64,000 bases of DNA, taken from assembly GCF_002807035.1 (NCBI RefSeq), contig NZ_NIUC01000002.1, positions 1,889,267-1,953,266 on the forward strand, written 5' to 3'. Under the pieces are notes generated by a model. That model had not been told where the DNA came from and made no database searches. It saw nothing but the letters and a program-made list of their open reading frames with translations. The translations under genes and the position numbers were made by a program. This stretch comes from Algoriphagus formosus. GTDB lineage: Bacteria; Bacteroidota; Bacteroidia; Cytophagales; Cyclobacteriaceae. Shown one piece after another: positions 54,703 to 64,000 of this stretch; positions within the stretch are counted from its first letter, which is position 1, and each line of letters opens with the position of its first letter.

Positions 54703-55956
54703 ATGGCATATTTATTTACCTCAGAGTCAGTGTCTGAGGGGCATCCGGACAAAATTGCTGACCAAATTTCCGACGCACTGATTGATAACTTTTTGGCTTT
54801 TGATCCGAGTTCTAAAGTGGCCTGCGAAACCCTGGTGACCACAGGACAGGTTGTTTTGGCTGGGGAGGTGAAATCCGATATTTACCTGGATGTACAAAAA
54901 ATTGCTCGTGACGTGATCAACAGAATTGGTTACACGAAGAGTGAGTACATGTTTGAAGGGAATTCTTGTGGTGTGCTTTCTGCCATTCACGAGCAGTCTG
55001 CCGATATCAATCAAGGTGTAGAACGCCAAAATCCTGAAGAGCAAGGTGCAGGTGATCAGGGAATGATGTTTGGCTATGCGACGAATGAAACTGAGAACTA
55101 CATGCCTTTGGCCTTGGATCTTTCCCATCGAATTCTTCGCGAGTTGGCTGCTATGCGTCGTGAAAACAGCGATATCACTTACCTACGTCCAGACTCTAAG
55201 GCTCAGGTGACCATCGAATATAGCGATGACAATGTGCCACAGCGGATCGAGGCGATTGTCATTTCGACTCAGCATGATGATTTCGATACTGAGGAAGCCA
55301 TGCTGGCCAAAATCAAATCAGATCTGATTTCTAAACTCATTCCTAGAGTAAAAGCTCAGCTGACTGAAGATATTCAAAAGCTTTTCACCTCCGATATCAA
55401 ATACCATATCAATCCTACCGGCAAATTCGTGATCGGTGGACCTCATGGAGATACCGGTTTAACCGGAAGAAAGATCATCGTGGATACCTACGGTGGAAAA
55501 GGCGCTCATGGTGGGGGAGCATTCTCCGGAAAAGACCCTTCCAAGGTAGACCGTTCAGCAGCTTATGCAACCCGCCACATTGCCAAAAACATGGTAGCAG
55601 CAGGAGTGGCTGACGAGATGCTGGTACAGGTATCCTATGCGATTGGAGTGGCTGCACCGATGGGGATCTATGTGAACACCTATGGCACCGCAAAAGTGGG
55701 TATGACCGATGGGGAAATCGCTAAGAAAATCGAGCAACTCTTTGACATGCGACCTTATGCCATCGAGCAAAGACTAAAGCTTCGCAATCCTATTTATGAA
55801 GAAACGGCTGCTTATGGACATATGGGCAGACAAAGTGAGGTAGTCAGCAAGACATTCTTCTCGCCGTACCGTGACGAAATTACATTGGATGTAGAACTCT
55901 TCACTTGGGAGAAGCTGGATTTTGTGGATCGGATTAAGACAGCTTTTGGAATTTGA
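54703..55956 (+). CDS. metK: S-adenosylmethionine synthase
   Basis: This is a 417-aa enzyme that makes SAM from methionine and ATP. It has [16 protein letters not shown] at the N-terminus, the methionine-loop region [12 protein letters not shown], and the P-loop-like [16 protein letters not shown]. The C-terminal ends normally at [10 protein letters not shown]. It is a single gene ended by a clear terminator. It is functionally near the sulfur cluster, but separated from it by the opposite-strand DUF885 gene. Confidence 0.98.
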   Translation: MAYLFTSESVSEGHPDKIADQISDALIDNFLAFDPSSKVACETLVTTGQVVLAGEVKSDIYLDVQKIARDVINRIGYTKSEYMFEGNSCGVLSAIHEQSADINQGVERQNPEEQGAGDQGMMFGYATNETENYMPLALDLSHRILRELAAMRRENSDITYLRPDSKAQVTIEYSDDNVPQRIEAIVISTQHDDFDTEEAMLAKIKSDLISKLIPRVKAQLTEDIQKLFTSDIKYHINPTGKFVIGGPHGDTGLTGRKIIVDTYGGKGAHGGGAFSGKDPSKVDRSAAYATRHIAKNMVAAGVADEMLVQVSYAIGVAAPMGIYVNTYGTAKVGMTDGEIAKKIEQLFDMRPYAIEQRLKLRNPIYEETAAYGHMGRQSEVVSKTFFSPYRDEITLDVELFTWEKLDFVDRIKTAFGI

Positions 55957-55976
55957 TTTTTGCTTTGAATAAGCTT

Positions 55977-56003
55977 AAAACCCCGAGGAAACTTGGGGTT
56001 TTT
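55977..56003 (+). terminator. Intrinsic terminator of metK
   Basis: AAAACCCCGAG / CTTGGGGTTTT hairpin with a short GAAA-type loop and a T run, 21 bp after the metK stop. Confidence 0.88.
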
Positions 56004-56217
56004 CCTTTTTAAAGCCATTATACCTAAGATCATCCTTTATGTCAGAAACTTATTTTAATTGTTGAAATTTCATGAAAGAGGGCCTTCTTTTTGAGATTAA
56101 GGTTTTGTGAAATACGAGTTTCAATTCCCTTTCCCGCTCATTTTCCTTATATTTAGGCATATCACCTTTTTCTAAAGAGGGAAAAACCCTTTTCATGTTT
56201 TTAACCTAAAACCTACT

Positions 56218-58389
56218 ATGGCAAAAACCATAATTGTATCCAACCGACTTCCTATTTCTCTTCGTCACCGCAATGGCCGTTTTGAGTTCAAACCCTCGGC
56301 AGGTGGATTAGCTACCGGCCTTGGCTCCATCTACAAATCCGGTGAAAATATCTGGATAGGTTGGCCAGGAAATACGGTCGAAGATCCCGAGCAGCGGGCA
56401 GAAATTATTCTTGAATTACACGATTTGAAAATGGCCCCCGTCTTCCTTACCCGGGAAGATGTAGAGCAGTTTTATGAAGGTTTCAGTAATGAGACACTTT
56501 GGCCGGCATTTCATTATTTTACCCAATACATGAGCTACAATCCCGATCATTGGGAAGCTTATGTGCGCGTCAATCAGAAGTTTTGTGATGCCATCTTGAA
56601 GAAGGCAGATGCGGATGACACCATTTGGGTGCACGATTATCAGTTGCTTCTGCTTCCGCAAATGCTCCGGGAGGTTCTCCCCAATGCTACGATTGCATTT
56701 TTTCAGCACATTCCTTTCCCTTCCTATGAGATCATTCGGATGATTCCCTGGAGAAAACAACTTTTGGAAGGGGTTTGCGGTGCGGATTTGATTGGCTTCC
56801 ATACCTATGATGATATGCGTCACTTCCTAAGCGCCGTGGGTAGAATCACGGGCCTTTCCAGCGAAAGCGGGTACATTCAGGCAGAGAATCGAATCATCAA
56901 TGTGGATTCCTTCCCGATGGGAATTGACTATGATAAGTTTGCCAAGCAGGCCAAAAGCCGGAAAACTCAGCGCATTGTCCAGGATTTTCGCAAGCAGGTA
57001 GGAGATCAAAAGTTGATCATTACGATTGACCGATTGGATTATTCCAAAGGAATTCCTCAGCGTCTGCATGCTTTCACCAAGCTTTTGCAAGATCATAAGG
57101 AACTCCACGGAAAAGTATCCATGATTATGGTGGTGGTGCCTAGTAGAGACAAGGTTCAATCCTATAAAGAGTTGCGCGAGGAAATCGATTTACTGGTAGG
57201 CCGAATCAACTCGGAGTATTCTACTTTGAACTGGGTTCCGGTTCATTACTTTTATCGAAGTTTTCCATTCGAAGAGCTGAGTGCCTTCTACAATATGTCA
57301 GATATTGCTTTGGTTACACCCCTTCGGGACGGGATGAATCTCGTCTGCAAGGAATATGTGGCGAGCCGGACAGATCAAACGGGCGTTTTGATTCTTTCAG
57401 AAATGGCTGGAGCATCCAAGGAACTTCAGGATGCGGTTTTAGTCAACCCCAATAATCAGCAAGGAGTGGTAGATGCGATTTACGATGCGCTGACTATGGA
57501 TCCGAAGGAACAAAAGGAACGAATCGCTTCCCTTCAGTCCAGTCTGAAAAAGTATGACATCTTCCAGTGGGTGAAGGTCTTCATGGACCGAATTGAGCAT
57601 GTGAAAGAAAAGCAGGCCGAACTTACCTCGAAAGATGTAGACACCAAGGTGATTAATGAAATTGAAAAATCCTTCAAGTCCGCTAAAAACCCGGTGCTAT
57701 TCCTGGATTATGATGGGACATTGACAGGTTTTGTGGCCAATCCACAGGATGCCAAGCCAGACGCCGAACTCAAAGCCATTGTCAAAGGACTTAGTGAAAA
57801 AGCCCAGGTAGTAATCATTTCGGGAAGAGATAAGGACACCTTGGGAACTTGGTTCAAAGGTCAAAATATCGATATGATTGCCGAACATGGAGTATGGGTC
57901 AAGCGAAAAGAGAATAAAGGGGATTGGGAGCTCTATGCAGATGTGGATGATAGTTGGAAGGATGATATTCGATCCGTTATGGAATACTACGTTTTGCGGA
58001 CTCCTGGAGCATTTATTGAGGAAAAGCATCATTCCCTCGTTTGGCACTATCGCAAGGTAGAAAGCGGATTGGGAGACCTGCGAATGCGCGAACTTTTCAG
58101 CCATTTGAAATATATGGCTCGTGGTCATAATCTGCAGGTGCTGGAAGGAAATATGGTGCTAGAAATCAAGCGACCTGATATCAATAAAGGACGGGCTGCC
58201 ACTGCCTTGATGAAAGGCCAAGAATATGATTTTATCCTAGCAATAGGGGATGACTGGACCGATGAGGACACTTTCAAAGTCATGCCAAAAAGTGCCTATA
58301 CTATACGTGTGGGATATGCTTACACGCAGGCTAATTACAATATCAAATCATTCCGACAGGTGAGAAATCTCTTGGGTAAGTTGATTTGA
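56218..58389 (+). CDS. Bifunctional trehalose-6-phosphate synthase/phosphatase (OtsA-OtsB fusion)
   Basis: This 723-aa fusion makes trehalose from UDP-glucose and glucose-6-phosphate in one polypeptide. Residues 1-470 form the GT20 synthase (VSNRLPISL, PSAGGLATGLGS, VHDYQLLLLPQML, DRLDYSKGIPQRL, PLRDGMNLVCKEYVA). Residues about 485-723 form the HAD phosphatase with nucleophile D497 and D499 in LFLDYDGTLTGF, the second motif IISGRDKDTL, and IAIGDDWTDEDTF. Trehalose commonly protects against osmotic and desiccation stress. It stands alone and is convergent with the PEGA gene through a shared terminator. Confidence 0.96.
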   Translation: MAKTIIVSNRLPISLRHRNGRFEFKPSAGGLATGLGSIYKSGENIWIGWPGNTVEDPEQRAEIILELHDLKMAPVFLTREDVEQFYEGFSNETLWPAFHYFTQYMSYNPDHWEAYVRVNQKFCDAILKKADADDTIWVHDYQLLLLPQMLREVLPNATIAFFQHIPFPSYEIIRMIPWRKQLLEGVCGADLIGFHTYDDMRHFLSAVGRITGLSSESGYIQAENRIINVDSFPMGIDYDKFAKQAKSRKTQRIVQDFRKQVGDQKLIITIDRLDYSKGIPQRLHAFTKLLQDHKELHGKVSMIMVVVPSRDKVQSYKELREEIDLLVGRINSEYSTLNWVPVHYFYRSFPFEELSAFYNMSDIALVTPLRDGMNLVCKEYVASRTDQTGVLILSEMAGASKELQDAVLVNPNNQQGVVDAIYDALTMDPKEQKERIASLQSSLKKYDIFQWVKVFMDRIEHVKEKQAELTSKDVDTKVINEIEKSFKSAKNPVLFLDYDGTLTGFVANPQDAKPDAELKAIVKGLSEKAQVVIISGRDKDTLGTWFKGQNIDMIAEHGVWVKRKENKGDWELYADVDDSWKDDIRSVMEYYVLRTPGAFIEEKHHSLVWHYRKVESGLGDLRMRELFSHLKYMARGHNLQVLEGNMVLEIKRPDINKGRAATALMKGQEYDFILAIGDDWTDEDTFKVMPKSAYTIRVGYAYTQANYNIKSFRQVRNLLGKLI

Positions 58390-58401
58390 ATAAGGAAAAG
58401 C

Positions 58402-58437
58402 AAAAGCCCCGAATTTTTAAAATTCGGGGCTTTTTTT
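58402..58437. terminator. Shared terminator between the trehalose gene and the PEGA gene
   Basis: AAAAGCCCCGAATTTT / AAAATTCGGGGCTTTT is a 15-bp near-perfect stem with a T run on both strands. It overlaps the stop codon of the PEGA gene (58436-58438). Confidence 0.88.
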
Positions 58438-59782
58438 ATTGAATTCTGGCTTGAATTTCTTCGATTAAACCTTGGTATTTGATCATGATTCTTGACCAAT
58501 CTCGGAAATATTCATCATCCTTTACTGTGATGACTTCCTTGGTGCGATTCGGGTCATTCAGTTCAGCCGCTTGACTCACCAGCTTCACAGCATAGGCCAA
58601 TTGATCTGAATTTCCTCCCGAACTCACAATGACGCGGGTACGAATCACCGCTGAATTGAAATTCTCAACTTGCCAAGAAGTAGTCAGATAGCCCGTATTG
58701 AAATCCACAGTTTCTAGGATGTCAAAGTATCTGGTGACGATGGATGAAAGTATCCTCCAAGCTTCCTCTGCAGAGTAAGCAGAATCAACTGGGACCGTAA
58801 TCCGGACATTGGCAAGGTCGGAAGAAACTGAGTTATCATAGGCCTGATCTCTTGCCATTTCTATAGTTTCCTGAATAGGAGGCTCGTTTCGGTTTGCCTG
58901 ATTGCAATAGTCCTTGTAATACTTGACAAAGCCATCTTTGCTGACTGTCACCCGCACACATTGACCTTTGGGTATTTTGACGTCGTACGCTCCTAATCCC
59001 ATTCGCTGTCCTTGAATTTCGATCGCAGCATCGCTAGGTACGGTATTGATTCGAACCAGTCTTTCTTCCAACGCAACGGTCTCTCGGGTAGGCGGCTCTG
59101 GATCAATTCCCGGCTTGTTGCAATAAACTCGCTCATACTCCACAAATCCATCCTTACTCACGGTAACCGTTACACAGTCACCATTTGGGACATTCACATC
59201 CTGATTTCCTTTTCCGACCAAATTTCCATTGACAGTCACTGATCCATCAGCTGGCTGAACTTCTACCCGTACCTGTCGGTCCTTCAATTCGAAATAGTCC
59301 CGAATCGGTGGAGTCTCCCGATCAGGAGAGTTGTAGTAAGTTCGTGTCAAAGGAGCAAACCCCGGTTTTCTCACTTCGATCGTCGCCGATCTGTCCTTGG
59401 GGATGGTTACGAAAATGGCTTTGGTACCAATTCTTCTTCCATCTACAAAAATTTCAGCATCAAAGGGTTCAGCGGTCACATCGACTCGTCTCACATCCAA
59501 AACCACATTCTGATCTTTATCCCATTTAAGGTCCTTGTCATATTCTTTGATGACAGGTTGATAGCCTGGCTTGGAGATTTTGATTCGATTTTTTAGGTTT
59601 TTCTCCAACTTGTATTCAATGGTACCAGTTCCGAGTTCTTGTTTTTCGGAATCATCGTAATCGTTCAAAAGAATGAATTTGGCATCTGAATGGTTGGCGG
59701 TAATGGTTAATTTTTGAGCTTGTGAATTGGAAAATACAAATAACCCCAGTAGCAACAGGGGTAAAAGGTAAAGTTGTTTCAT
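58436..59782 (-). CDS. PEGA domain-containing secreted protein
   Basis: This is a 448-aa exported protein (signal peptide about 1-22, NSQAQ). At least four PEGA-like beta modules follow, at about 25-85, 95-165, 170-245 and 247-320, each with the pattern 'strand, D/G loop, GxxxG, Gly-Phe' (FVDGRRIGTKAIFVTIPK, VNGNLVGKGNQDVNVP, IQGQRMGLGAYDVKIP, each followed by KDGFV or KPGF). Two of the modules have the very similar end VSKDGFVxYxxxYCN with a Cys. The C-terminal 120 residues are unlike PEGA. The family binds cell-envelope or ligand surfaces; the specific role is unknown. Confidence 0.85.
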   Translation of the reverse strand: MKQLYLLPLLLLGLFVFSNSQAQKLTITANHSDAKFILLNDYDDSEKQELGTGTIEYKLEKNLKNRIKISKPGYQPVIKEYDKDLKWDKDQNVVLDVRRVDVTAEPFDAEIFVDGRRIGTKAIFVTIPKDRSATIEVRKPGFAPLTRTYYNSPDRETPPIRDYFELKDRQVRVEVQPADGSVTVNGNLVGKGNQDVNVPNGDCVTVTVSKDGFVEYERVYCNKPGIDPEPPTRETVALEERLVRINTVPSDAAIEIQGQRMGLGAYDVKIPKGQCVRVTVSKDGFVKYYKDYCNQANRNEPPIQETIEMARDQAYDNSVSSDLANVRITVPVDSAYSAEEAWRILSSIVTRYFDILETVDFNTGYLTTSWQVENFNSAVIRTRVIVSSGGNSDQLAYAVKLVSQAAELNDPNRTKEVITVKDDEYFRDWSRIMIKYQGLIEEIQARIQ

Positions 59783-59879
59783 AATTAATTTTGGAGGTTG
59801 GGGATTGAGACTGCAATAAATTCAATAAGAATAATTTATGCAACTCATCACCTTATAGATTTGTGCAATTCTTTGGTTT

Positions 59880-60950
59880 TTAAGACCAATTTTTCTTTAA
59901 AAAATCCAACCAATTGCCATGCATGACCTTTTCGATATCAGTTTTTGAATAGCCTCTTTTCAAAAGTAAATCCGGGATTTTCTGCAAATCAGCAATCGTT
60001 TCCAAATCCCAAGGAGACTGCTCTGATCCAAAAGCCCCGTCCAAATCTGAACCAATTCCTATATGGTTGGCATTTCCTGCGATCTGACAGATATGGTCCA
60101 AGTGATCCAAAACGGTAGAAATCCTCACATCTCGTTCCTTTGGAGTGCTTTTTCCTCTTTCCCATCCCGGACTCAGCATCCAGGCATCAAAGGCTCCTCC
60201 GATTACCGCTCCCCGGTCGATCAAGGCTTTGATCATCTCATCCGAAAATTGACGATTGTGATCGACCAAAGCCCGGCAGTTGTTATGACTGGCCCAAATC
60301 GGCCCTTTGAAAATCTCCAAGGCATCCCAAAATGCCAAATCACATAAATGCGTGGCATCCAGGATGATTCCCAGTTCATCCATTTTTCGAAGCAAGTCTT
60401 TTCCTGCCGCATTCAAAGGAGCCGAGGCATCGGTACCATGAGCATAGCGACCCGGCCCGTAATGGGCAGGACCCAAAGCCCGTAATCCATATTCGTATGC
60501 TTTTTCCAGGTAATCAAGATTGACAATCGAGTCAGCTCCCTCCAAGGAAAGGATAAAACCTACAGGCTCCCTGCTTTTGTCACTGGCTGCATTCCAAATC
60601 TCGAGATGAGTTTCAAGCTCCTTCCAATTTTTGATTTGCCGCATTTCTCCTTTTTCGACCATGGCTTGATACCAGGCAAGCTGTCCTTGAGTCTGAGCCC
60701 AAGCTTGCTCAGGCGAATGCCAACCTGGAAGGGAATTGTCCGGTGCGACAAAGCGGGCAATTTGTGTGGCGACGACCAAGCCGATATTACCTTTTCTTAG
60801 CTCTGGAAGCGAAACCACCGCATTTCCCCGATCGGGTTTGTCGGTAAGCTCTTCCTCCCGTGCATTGATCTCGGAGACAGGTCGGGTGAGATCCCGATTC
60901 CACTCCATGGCATTCATACTCAGGTCTAAATGGGCATCGATGGTCAGCAT
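59880..60950 (-). CDS. M19 family membrane dipeptidase
   Basis: This is a 356-aa zinc-dependent dipeptidase. The metal-site HLD (H7, D9) is at the start, GADSIVNLDYLEKAYEYGLRALG in the middle carries the bridging acid, and SHNNCRALVDHNRQFSD and IGIGSDLDGAFG give the remaining metal and substrate ligands. The family hydrolyses dipeptides and some cyclic compounds. It has no signal peptide, so it is probably cytoplasmic. It is downstream of the RsmI-like gene on the same strand with a 3-bp gap and is part of a small operon of four genes (63547 to 59880). Confidence 0.94.
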   Translation of the reverse strand: MLTIDAHLDLSMNAMEWNRDLTRPVSEINAREEELTDKPDRGNAVVSLPELRKGNIGLVVATQIARFVAPDNSLPGWHSPEQAWAQTQGQLAWYQAMVEKGEMRQIKNWKELETHLEIWNAASDKSREPVGFILSLEGADSIVNLDYLEKAYEYGLRALGPAHYGPGRYAHGTDASAPLNAAGKDLLRKMDELGIILDATHLCDLAFWDALEIFKGPIWASHNNCRALVDHNRQFSDEMIKALIDRGAVIGGAFDAWMLSPGWERGKSTPKERDVRISTVLDHLDHICQIAGNANHIGIGSDLDGAFGSEQSPWDLETIADLQKIPDLLLKRGYSKTDIEKVMHGNWLDFLKKNWS

Positions 60951-60953
60951 GGC

Positions 60954-61664
60954 TTAGAAACTTTGAAGGATAAAAACAGTGGGGATTTTATGTAGATCGA
61001 TGGGATTTTTCTTCCAATCCTGAATGCTTTTGGTTTGGATCAGCTCATCTTTGGCTGTTAGATTTTTGGCGATGCAAAGGTTGGTTTGGGGAGAAAGGGT
61101 TCGTGTTAAATCCTCCAACAGTTGATTGTTGCGAAAAGGTGTCTCCATGAAAATCTGGGCTCGCTTTTCCCTTAGCGACTCTGCTTCCAACTTTTTCAAA
61201 GCAGCAGCTCGCTCCTTTTTGTCAATGGGCAGATAGCCATGAAAAGCAAAAGATTGCCCCGAAAAACCAGAACCCATCAAAGCCAAAAACATGGAACTTG
61301 GACCGGATAGGGGTACAACTTGGATTCCCCGTGTATGTGCATGGGCGACAGCCAAAGCCCCCGGATCAGCTATTCCCGGGCAACCTGCCTCAGAGATGAT
61401 TCCTATGTCAGCTCCTTTGAAGAGGGGCTGAAGCAATCGGTTGATGGATTCGGGAGGAGTGTTTTTATCGAGGATTTCCATGTGGACTTCCTCGAGATTG
61501 ACGCCAAGTTTCAGACTGGAAATATAGCGTCGGGCAGTTCGGAGATTTTCGACTAGGAAAACTTTTGTGTGGGCGATCACCTCCTTCACCTGTGGGGTGA
61601 TGACCTGCTCGGCTGTGTTCTCAGCCAGCACATTGGGGATTAAGAAAAGCTTTCCTTGGGGCAT
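60954..61664 (-). CDS. RsmI-like SAM-dependent methyltransferase
   Basis: This is a 236-aa tetrapyrrole-methylase-fold protein. The GDP-like loop GIISEAGCPGIADPG, the SAM-binding PLSGPSSMFLALMGSGF and the RAQIFMETPFRNNQLLEDL segment match the RsmI family, which 2'-O-methylates C1402 of 16S rRNA. It is shorter than typical RsmI and lacks its usual C-terminal HTH domain, so it may be a paralogue with another substrate. It is sandwiched between the hydrolase and dipeptidase genes in a tight operon. Confidence 0.88.
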   Translation of the reverse strand: MPQGKLFLIPNVLAENTAEQVITPQVKEVIAHTKVFLVENLRTARRYISSLKLGVNLEEVHMEILDKNTPPESINRLLQPLFKGADIGIISEAGCPGIADPGALAVAHAHTRGIQVVPLSGPSSMFLALMGSGFSGQSFAFHGYLPIDKKERAAALKKLEAESLREKRAQIFMETPFRNNQLLEDLTRTLSPQTNLCIAKNLTAKDELIQTKSIQDWKKNPIDLHKIPTVFILQSF

Positions 61665-61672
61665 GGGTTCAA

Positions 61673-62431
61673 TTATTTCAAAAATTTCCTTACCTCTTCG
61701 ATCACCTCAGCAGGCTTTTCCGCATGCAGCCAATGGCCTGCTCCATCGATAAATTCCACCTCATAATTAGGGAAATGATGGAGAATGTCCTGCAGGTCGC
61801 TTTGCTGAATATAGTCTGAATTTCCTCCTGCTAGAAAAAGGGTTGGACCTTCATATTTACCATCTTCATCCAATGCTTTTCCTACCTCTTCGATATTTTC
61901 AGTAATCACGGGAAGGTTGATTTTCCAATAAAAACCAGTCCGGTCTCTACCGAGGCTTTTGAGCAAAAACTGTCGGATTCCAGGGATGGAAATATATTGA
62001 GCGAGTTGATCATCCGCATCCTTTCGGGAGTGGATTTCAGATAGCTTGATGGAGTTCAAGCCTTCCAAAATCTTCTGATGATGTACAGGGTAGTAGCGGG
62101 GTGAAATATCGGCAACAATCAGTTTTTTTACCCGGTCAGGATATTCGATGGCAAAATTCATAGCCGTTTTACCGCCCATGGAGTGACCCATTAAAAACAC
62201 CTCACTCAAACCTTCGTCATCCAGAAGCTCTTTCAAGTCCTCTACCATGACACTGTAATTCCACTCCTCATCCTGAGGGGAGTCACCGTGGTTTCGTTGA
62301 TCTACTAGGTAAAGCGTGAAGTCCTTTTCCAGTTCCCGGGCAATGGAAAACCAGTTGTCTGCAGACCCAAAGAGTCCATGAAGAATCACGAGAGGCTGAC
62401 CGGATCCGGATTTTCGGAAATTAAGTTTCAT
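61673..62431 (-). CDS. Alpha/beta hydrolase (YbfF-like)
   Basis: This is a 252-aa hydrolase. The nucleophile elbow GHSMGG holds S84, and H233 lies in GAGHWLHAEKP. The N-terminal LHGLFGSADNWFSIARE and DQRNHGDS are typical of the esterase YbfF group, which acts on acyl esters. No signal peptide is present. It is separated by 8 bp from the RsmI-like gene and by 87 bp from hemH on the same strand. Confidence 0.9.
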   Translation of the reverse strand: MKLNFRKSGSGQPLVILHGLFGSADNWFSIARELEKDFTLYLVDQRNHGDSPQDEEWNYSVMVEDLKELLDDEGLSEVFLMGHSMGGKTAMNFAIEYPDRVKKLIVADISPRYYPVHHQKILEGLNSIKLSEIHSRKDADDQLAQYISIPGIRQFLLKSLGRDRTGFYWKINLPVITENIEEVGKALDEDGKYEGPTLFLAGGNSDYIQQSDLQDILHHFPNYEVEFIDGAGHWLHAEKPAEVIEEVRKFLK

Positions 62432-62518
62432 CGTTTAAAGAGTTTTATTTGCGGCTGGATTTGAGAATCCAAGTTCTTAAAATCAATTGAAGGCTTCAAA
62501 TAAAAAATCGAAAGCCGA

Positions 62519-63547
62519 TTAACTTCGGCTTTCGATCAGGTCTTTGACACATTCTATCCAAGTGTCGTTGGAGTTGAGACTTGGAACCAAGTCCCAGTGC
62601 TCTCCGCCCAATTCCTCGAATTCCTCCTTGTATTCTTCACCCACTTCGACGGTGGTTTCCAGACAGTCGGCTACGAATGCTGGAGAGAAGACTAATACTT
62701 TTTTGATTCCTTTTCCAGCCAATTCTTTAATGACATCCTCGGTGTAAGGCTTGACCCATGGATCATTTCCGAGTCGGGATTGGAAGCAGGTCGTCACTTT
62801 TTCCTCAGGTAGTCCGAGCTTCGCGGCTACCAGTCGGGTGGTTTGGAAGCACTGTGCCCGATAGCAGAATTGGTTTTTTGCCCCATATTTATTGCAGCAG
62901 GAGCCCAGCTTACAGTAGTTGTCTACCGAGCCCTTGCGAATCTGTCGCTCTGGCAAACCGTGGTAAGAGAAGACAAAATGCTCGTAGTCTCCTTTTTCCA
63001 TCATTTCCCGTCCCAATTCTTCCCAGGCTTGCAAAAAGAGTGGATGCTCCACAAAGTTGCTGATGAATGAGATCTCTGGGATAATCTGCCAGCCACGAGC
63101 GATCTCCATGACCCGATCGATCACGGAGCCATTGGTAGCCGAAGCGTACTGAGGGAAAAGGGGTAAGACGATGATTTTTCGTACTTTTTCTGCCATCAGT
63201 TCATTCAGTCCTTGCTCAATACTTGGGCTCTGATAGCGCATGGCGATTTTCACCAGATACTTATCCGGGTCGAGTTTGGGGATCAATTTATCCCGCAAGT
63301 CTTCTGTATGGAAAAGCAAGGGTGATCCTCGGTCAGTCCAGAGTTTTCTATATTCTTTGGCAGATTTGGGTGCTCTGAAAGGAGCAATGATCAGATTGAC
63401 CAACATCCATCTGGGGATGAAAGGAAAGTCAATGACACGCCCGTCCATCAAGAATTCGCGAAGGTATTTACGTACGTCTCCGGTGGCAGTACTGTCCGGA
63501 GTTCCCAAATTGACGAGCAAAACGCCAATTTTCTGTGCTTTTGGCAT
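62519..63547 (-). CDS. hemH: Ferrochelatase
   Basis: This is a 342-aa enzyme that inserts ferrous iron into protoporphyrin to make heme. The catalytic His H196 (FSYHGLPERQI), the LVNLGTPDS start and the acidic C-terminal CLETTVEVGEEY are all visible. The segment 211-234 has five cysteines (C212, C217, C218, C228, C233; YCKLGSCC...FCYRAQC), which is a plausible iron-sulfur or zinc site found in some bacterial ferrochelatases. It is the first gene of the 63547-59880 group. Confidence 0.96.
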   Translation of the reverse strand: MPKAQKIGVLLVNLGTPDSTATGDVRKYLREFLMDGRVIDFPFIPRWMLVNLIIAPFRAPKSAKEYRKLWTDRGSPLLFHTEDLRDKLIPKLDPDKYLVKIAMRYQSPSIEQGLNELMAEKVRKIIVLPLFPQYASATNGSVIDRVMEIARGWQIIPEISFISNFVEHPLFLQAWEELGREMMEKGDYEHFVFSYHGLPERQIRKGSVDNYCKLGSCCNKYGAKNQFCYRAQCFQTTRLVAAKLGLPEEKVTTCFQSRLGNDPWVKPYTEDVIKELAGKGIKKVLVFSPAFVADCLETTVEVGEEYKEEFEELGGEHWDLVPSLNSNDTWIECVKDLIESRS

Positions 63548-63645
63548 GATTGGTTTGGTAAATCGGTGAGTGTTTACAACTCAAAATTAAGCCTGAAAGT
63601 TAATTCAAACCAATAGAACAAATTGATGAAGGATTGATAAAGCTG

Positions 63646-64000
63646 TTAAATCTTGAGATTTCCCGCCCATTTCATCAATGGACCAGAGGCAATACTCGAT
63701 ACTAAGGCCAAGATTACCAGTCCGATAAAGAGCGAATCAGACACCAGTCCGTACTCCAAGGCAATCAATCCCAAAATAATATCCATACTTCCTCGGGTAC
63801 TCAATCCAAAACCTGTGATGATGGACTGCTTTCTTCCCACTCCGGCAAATCGCCCACCGATGTAGGCTCCATAATATTTGGTCAGCAATCCTACTACCAC
63901 CACAACTCCCGTGACTCCTAGGTCAAAGCTTTCAATGAAATTCACCTTCAATCCGATGGAAACAAAGAAGATCGGGGCGAAAATATTATTGATAAACTGA
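63646..64000 (-). CDS. Kef/CPA2-type cation:proton antiporter (N-terminal part outside window)
   Basis: This is the C-terminal 117 residues of a larger membrane antiporter, continuing to the window edge. NNIFAPIFFVSIGLKVNF precedes a long helix VVVVGLLTKYYGAYIGGR, GFGLSTRGSMDIILG and the final helix VILALVSSIASGPLMKW. The STRGSMDIILG segment is typical of the exchange core of the CPA2 (Kef) family. It ends at the membrane part without a cytoplasmic RCK domain, so it is a short type. Ion specificity is unknown. Confidence 0.85.
   Translation of the reverse strand, partial: QFINNIFAPIFFVSIGLKVNFIESFDLGVTGVVVVVGLLTKYYGAYIGGRFAGVGRKQSIITGFGLSTRGSMDIILGLIALEYGLVSDSLFIGLVILALVSSIASGPLMKWAGNLKI

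Overview
The window looks like chromosomal DNA of a member of the Bacteroidota, most likely a Cytophagales bacterium of the Cyclobacteriaceae/Algoriphagus type. The evidence is a T9SS type A sorting domain, an Oar-like TonB-dependent receptor, DUF4105, PEGA and LVIVD-repeat proteins, a 4Fe-4S type APS reductase with a short CysN, and -7 boxes of the form TAnnTTTG. The genus is inference. Gene density is high. Most genes are ordinary core functions, and no prophage, CRISPR array or complete large mobile element is present.

Layout: 1-2000 holds the 3' part of a DUF1648 membrane protein and a REP-associated Y1 transposase (RAYT). The RAYT is followed by a tandem array of REP-like units that still carry remnants of the RAYT 3' end. 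2000-9400 holds a DUF2147 protein, a GMC oxidoreductase gene broken by one in-frame TGA next to its gluconate-dehydrogenase subunit 3 partner, a DUF2059 protein, an M23 peptidase, aspS and a YhhN protein. 9600-22100 holds the Oar-like receptor, a DUF481 protein, a hydrolase, a three-gene RND efflux operon and an MltF-like lytic transglycosylase. 22100-32350 holds RidA, a GntP permease, a T9SS cargo protein, a DUF4105 protein, uvrB, an AlbA_2 protein, a PLP enzyme and an RluA-type pseudouridine synthase.

32350-33380 is a 1 kb protein-free stretch and the most unusual part of the window. It has two 122-nt tRNA-like RNA genes with a leucine-type D arm, an aspartate-type anticodon loop (GTC), G at the discriminator position and a variable region of about 50 nt. 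Each is followed by an intrinsic terminator, and a separate strongly structured hairpin element lies between them. I do not recognise these as any standard tRNA. After it come a 1447-aa AsmA-like protein, an LVIVD/beta-helix lipoprotein and htpG.

42200-44400 is an AT-rich accessory block: a small secreted two-cysteine peptide, an intrinsic terminator, then a lipoprotein and an overlapping hypothetical gene. 44490-52660 is an assimilatory sulfate-reduction cluster: Rrf2 regulator, DUF2061, cysH (APS reductase), cysD, cysN, sulfite reductase fused to a HEPN-like tail, and the two siroheme genes cobA and met8. A 22-bp palindromic element is shared upstream of the DUF2061/cysH and sulfite reductase genes, with a weaker copy before the Rrf2 gene, and is a candidate Rrf2 operator. 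Nearly every gap in this cluster is filled with short intergenic repeats. 52850-64000 holds a DUF885 protein, metK, an OtsA-OtsB fusion, a PEGA protein, a dipeptidase, an RsmI-like methyltransferase, a hydrolase, hemH and the end of a Kef-type antiporter.
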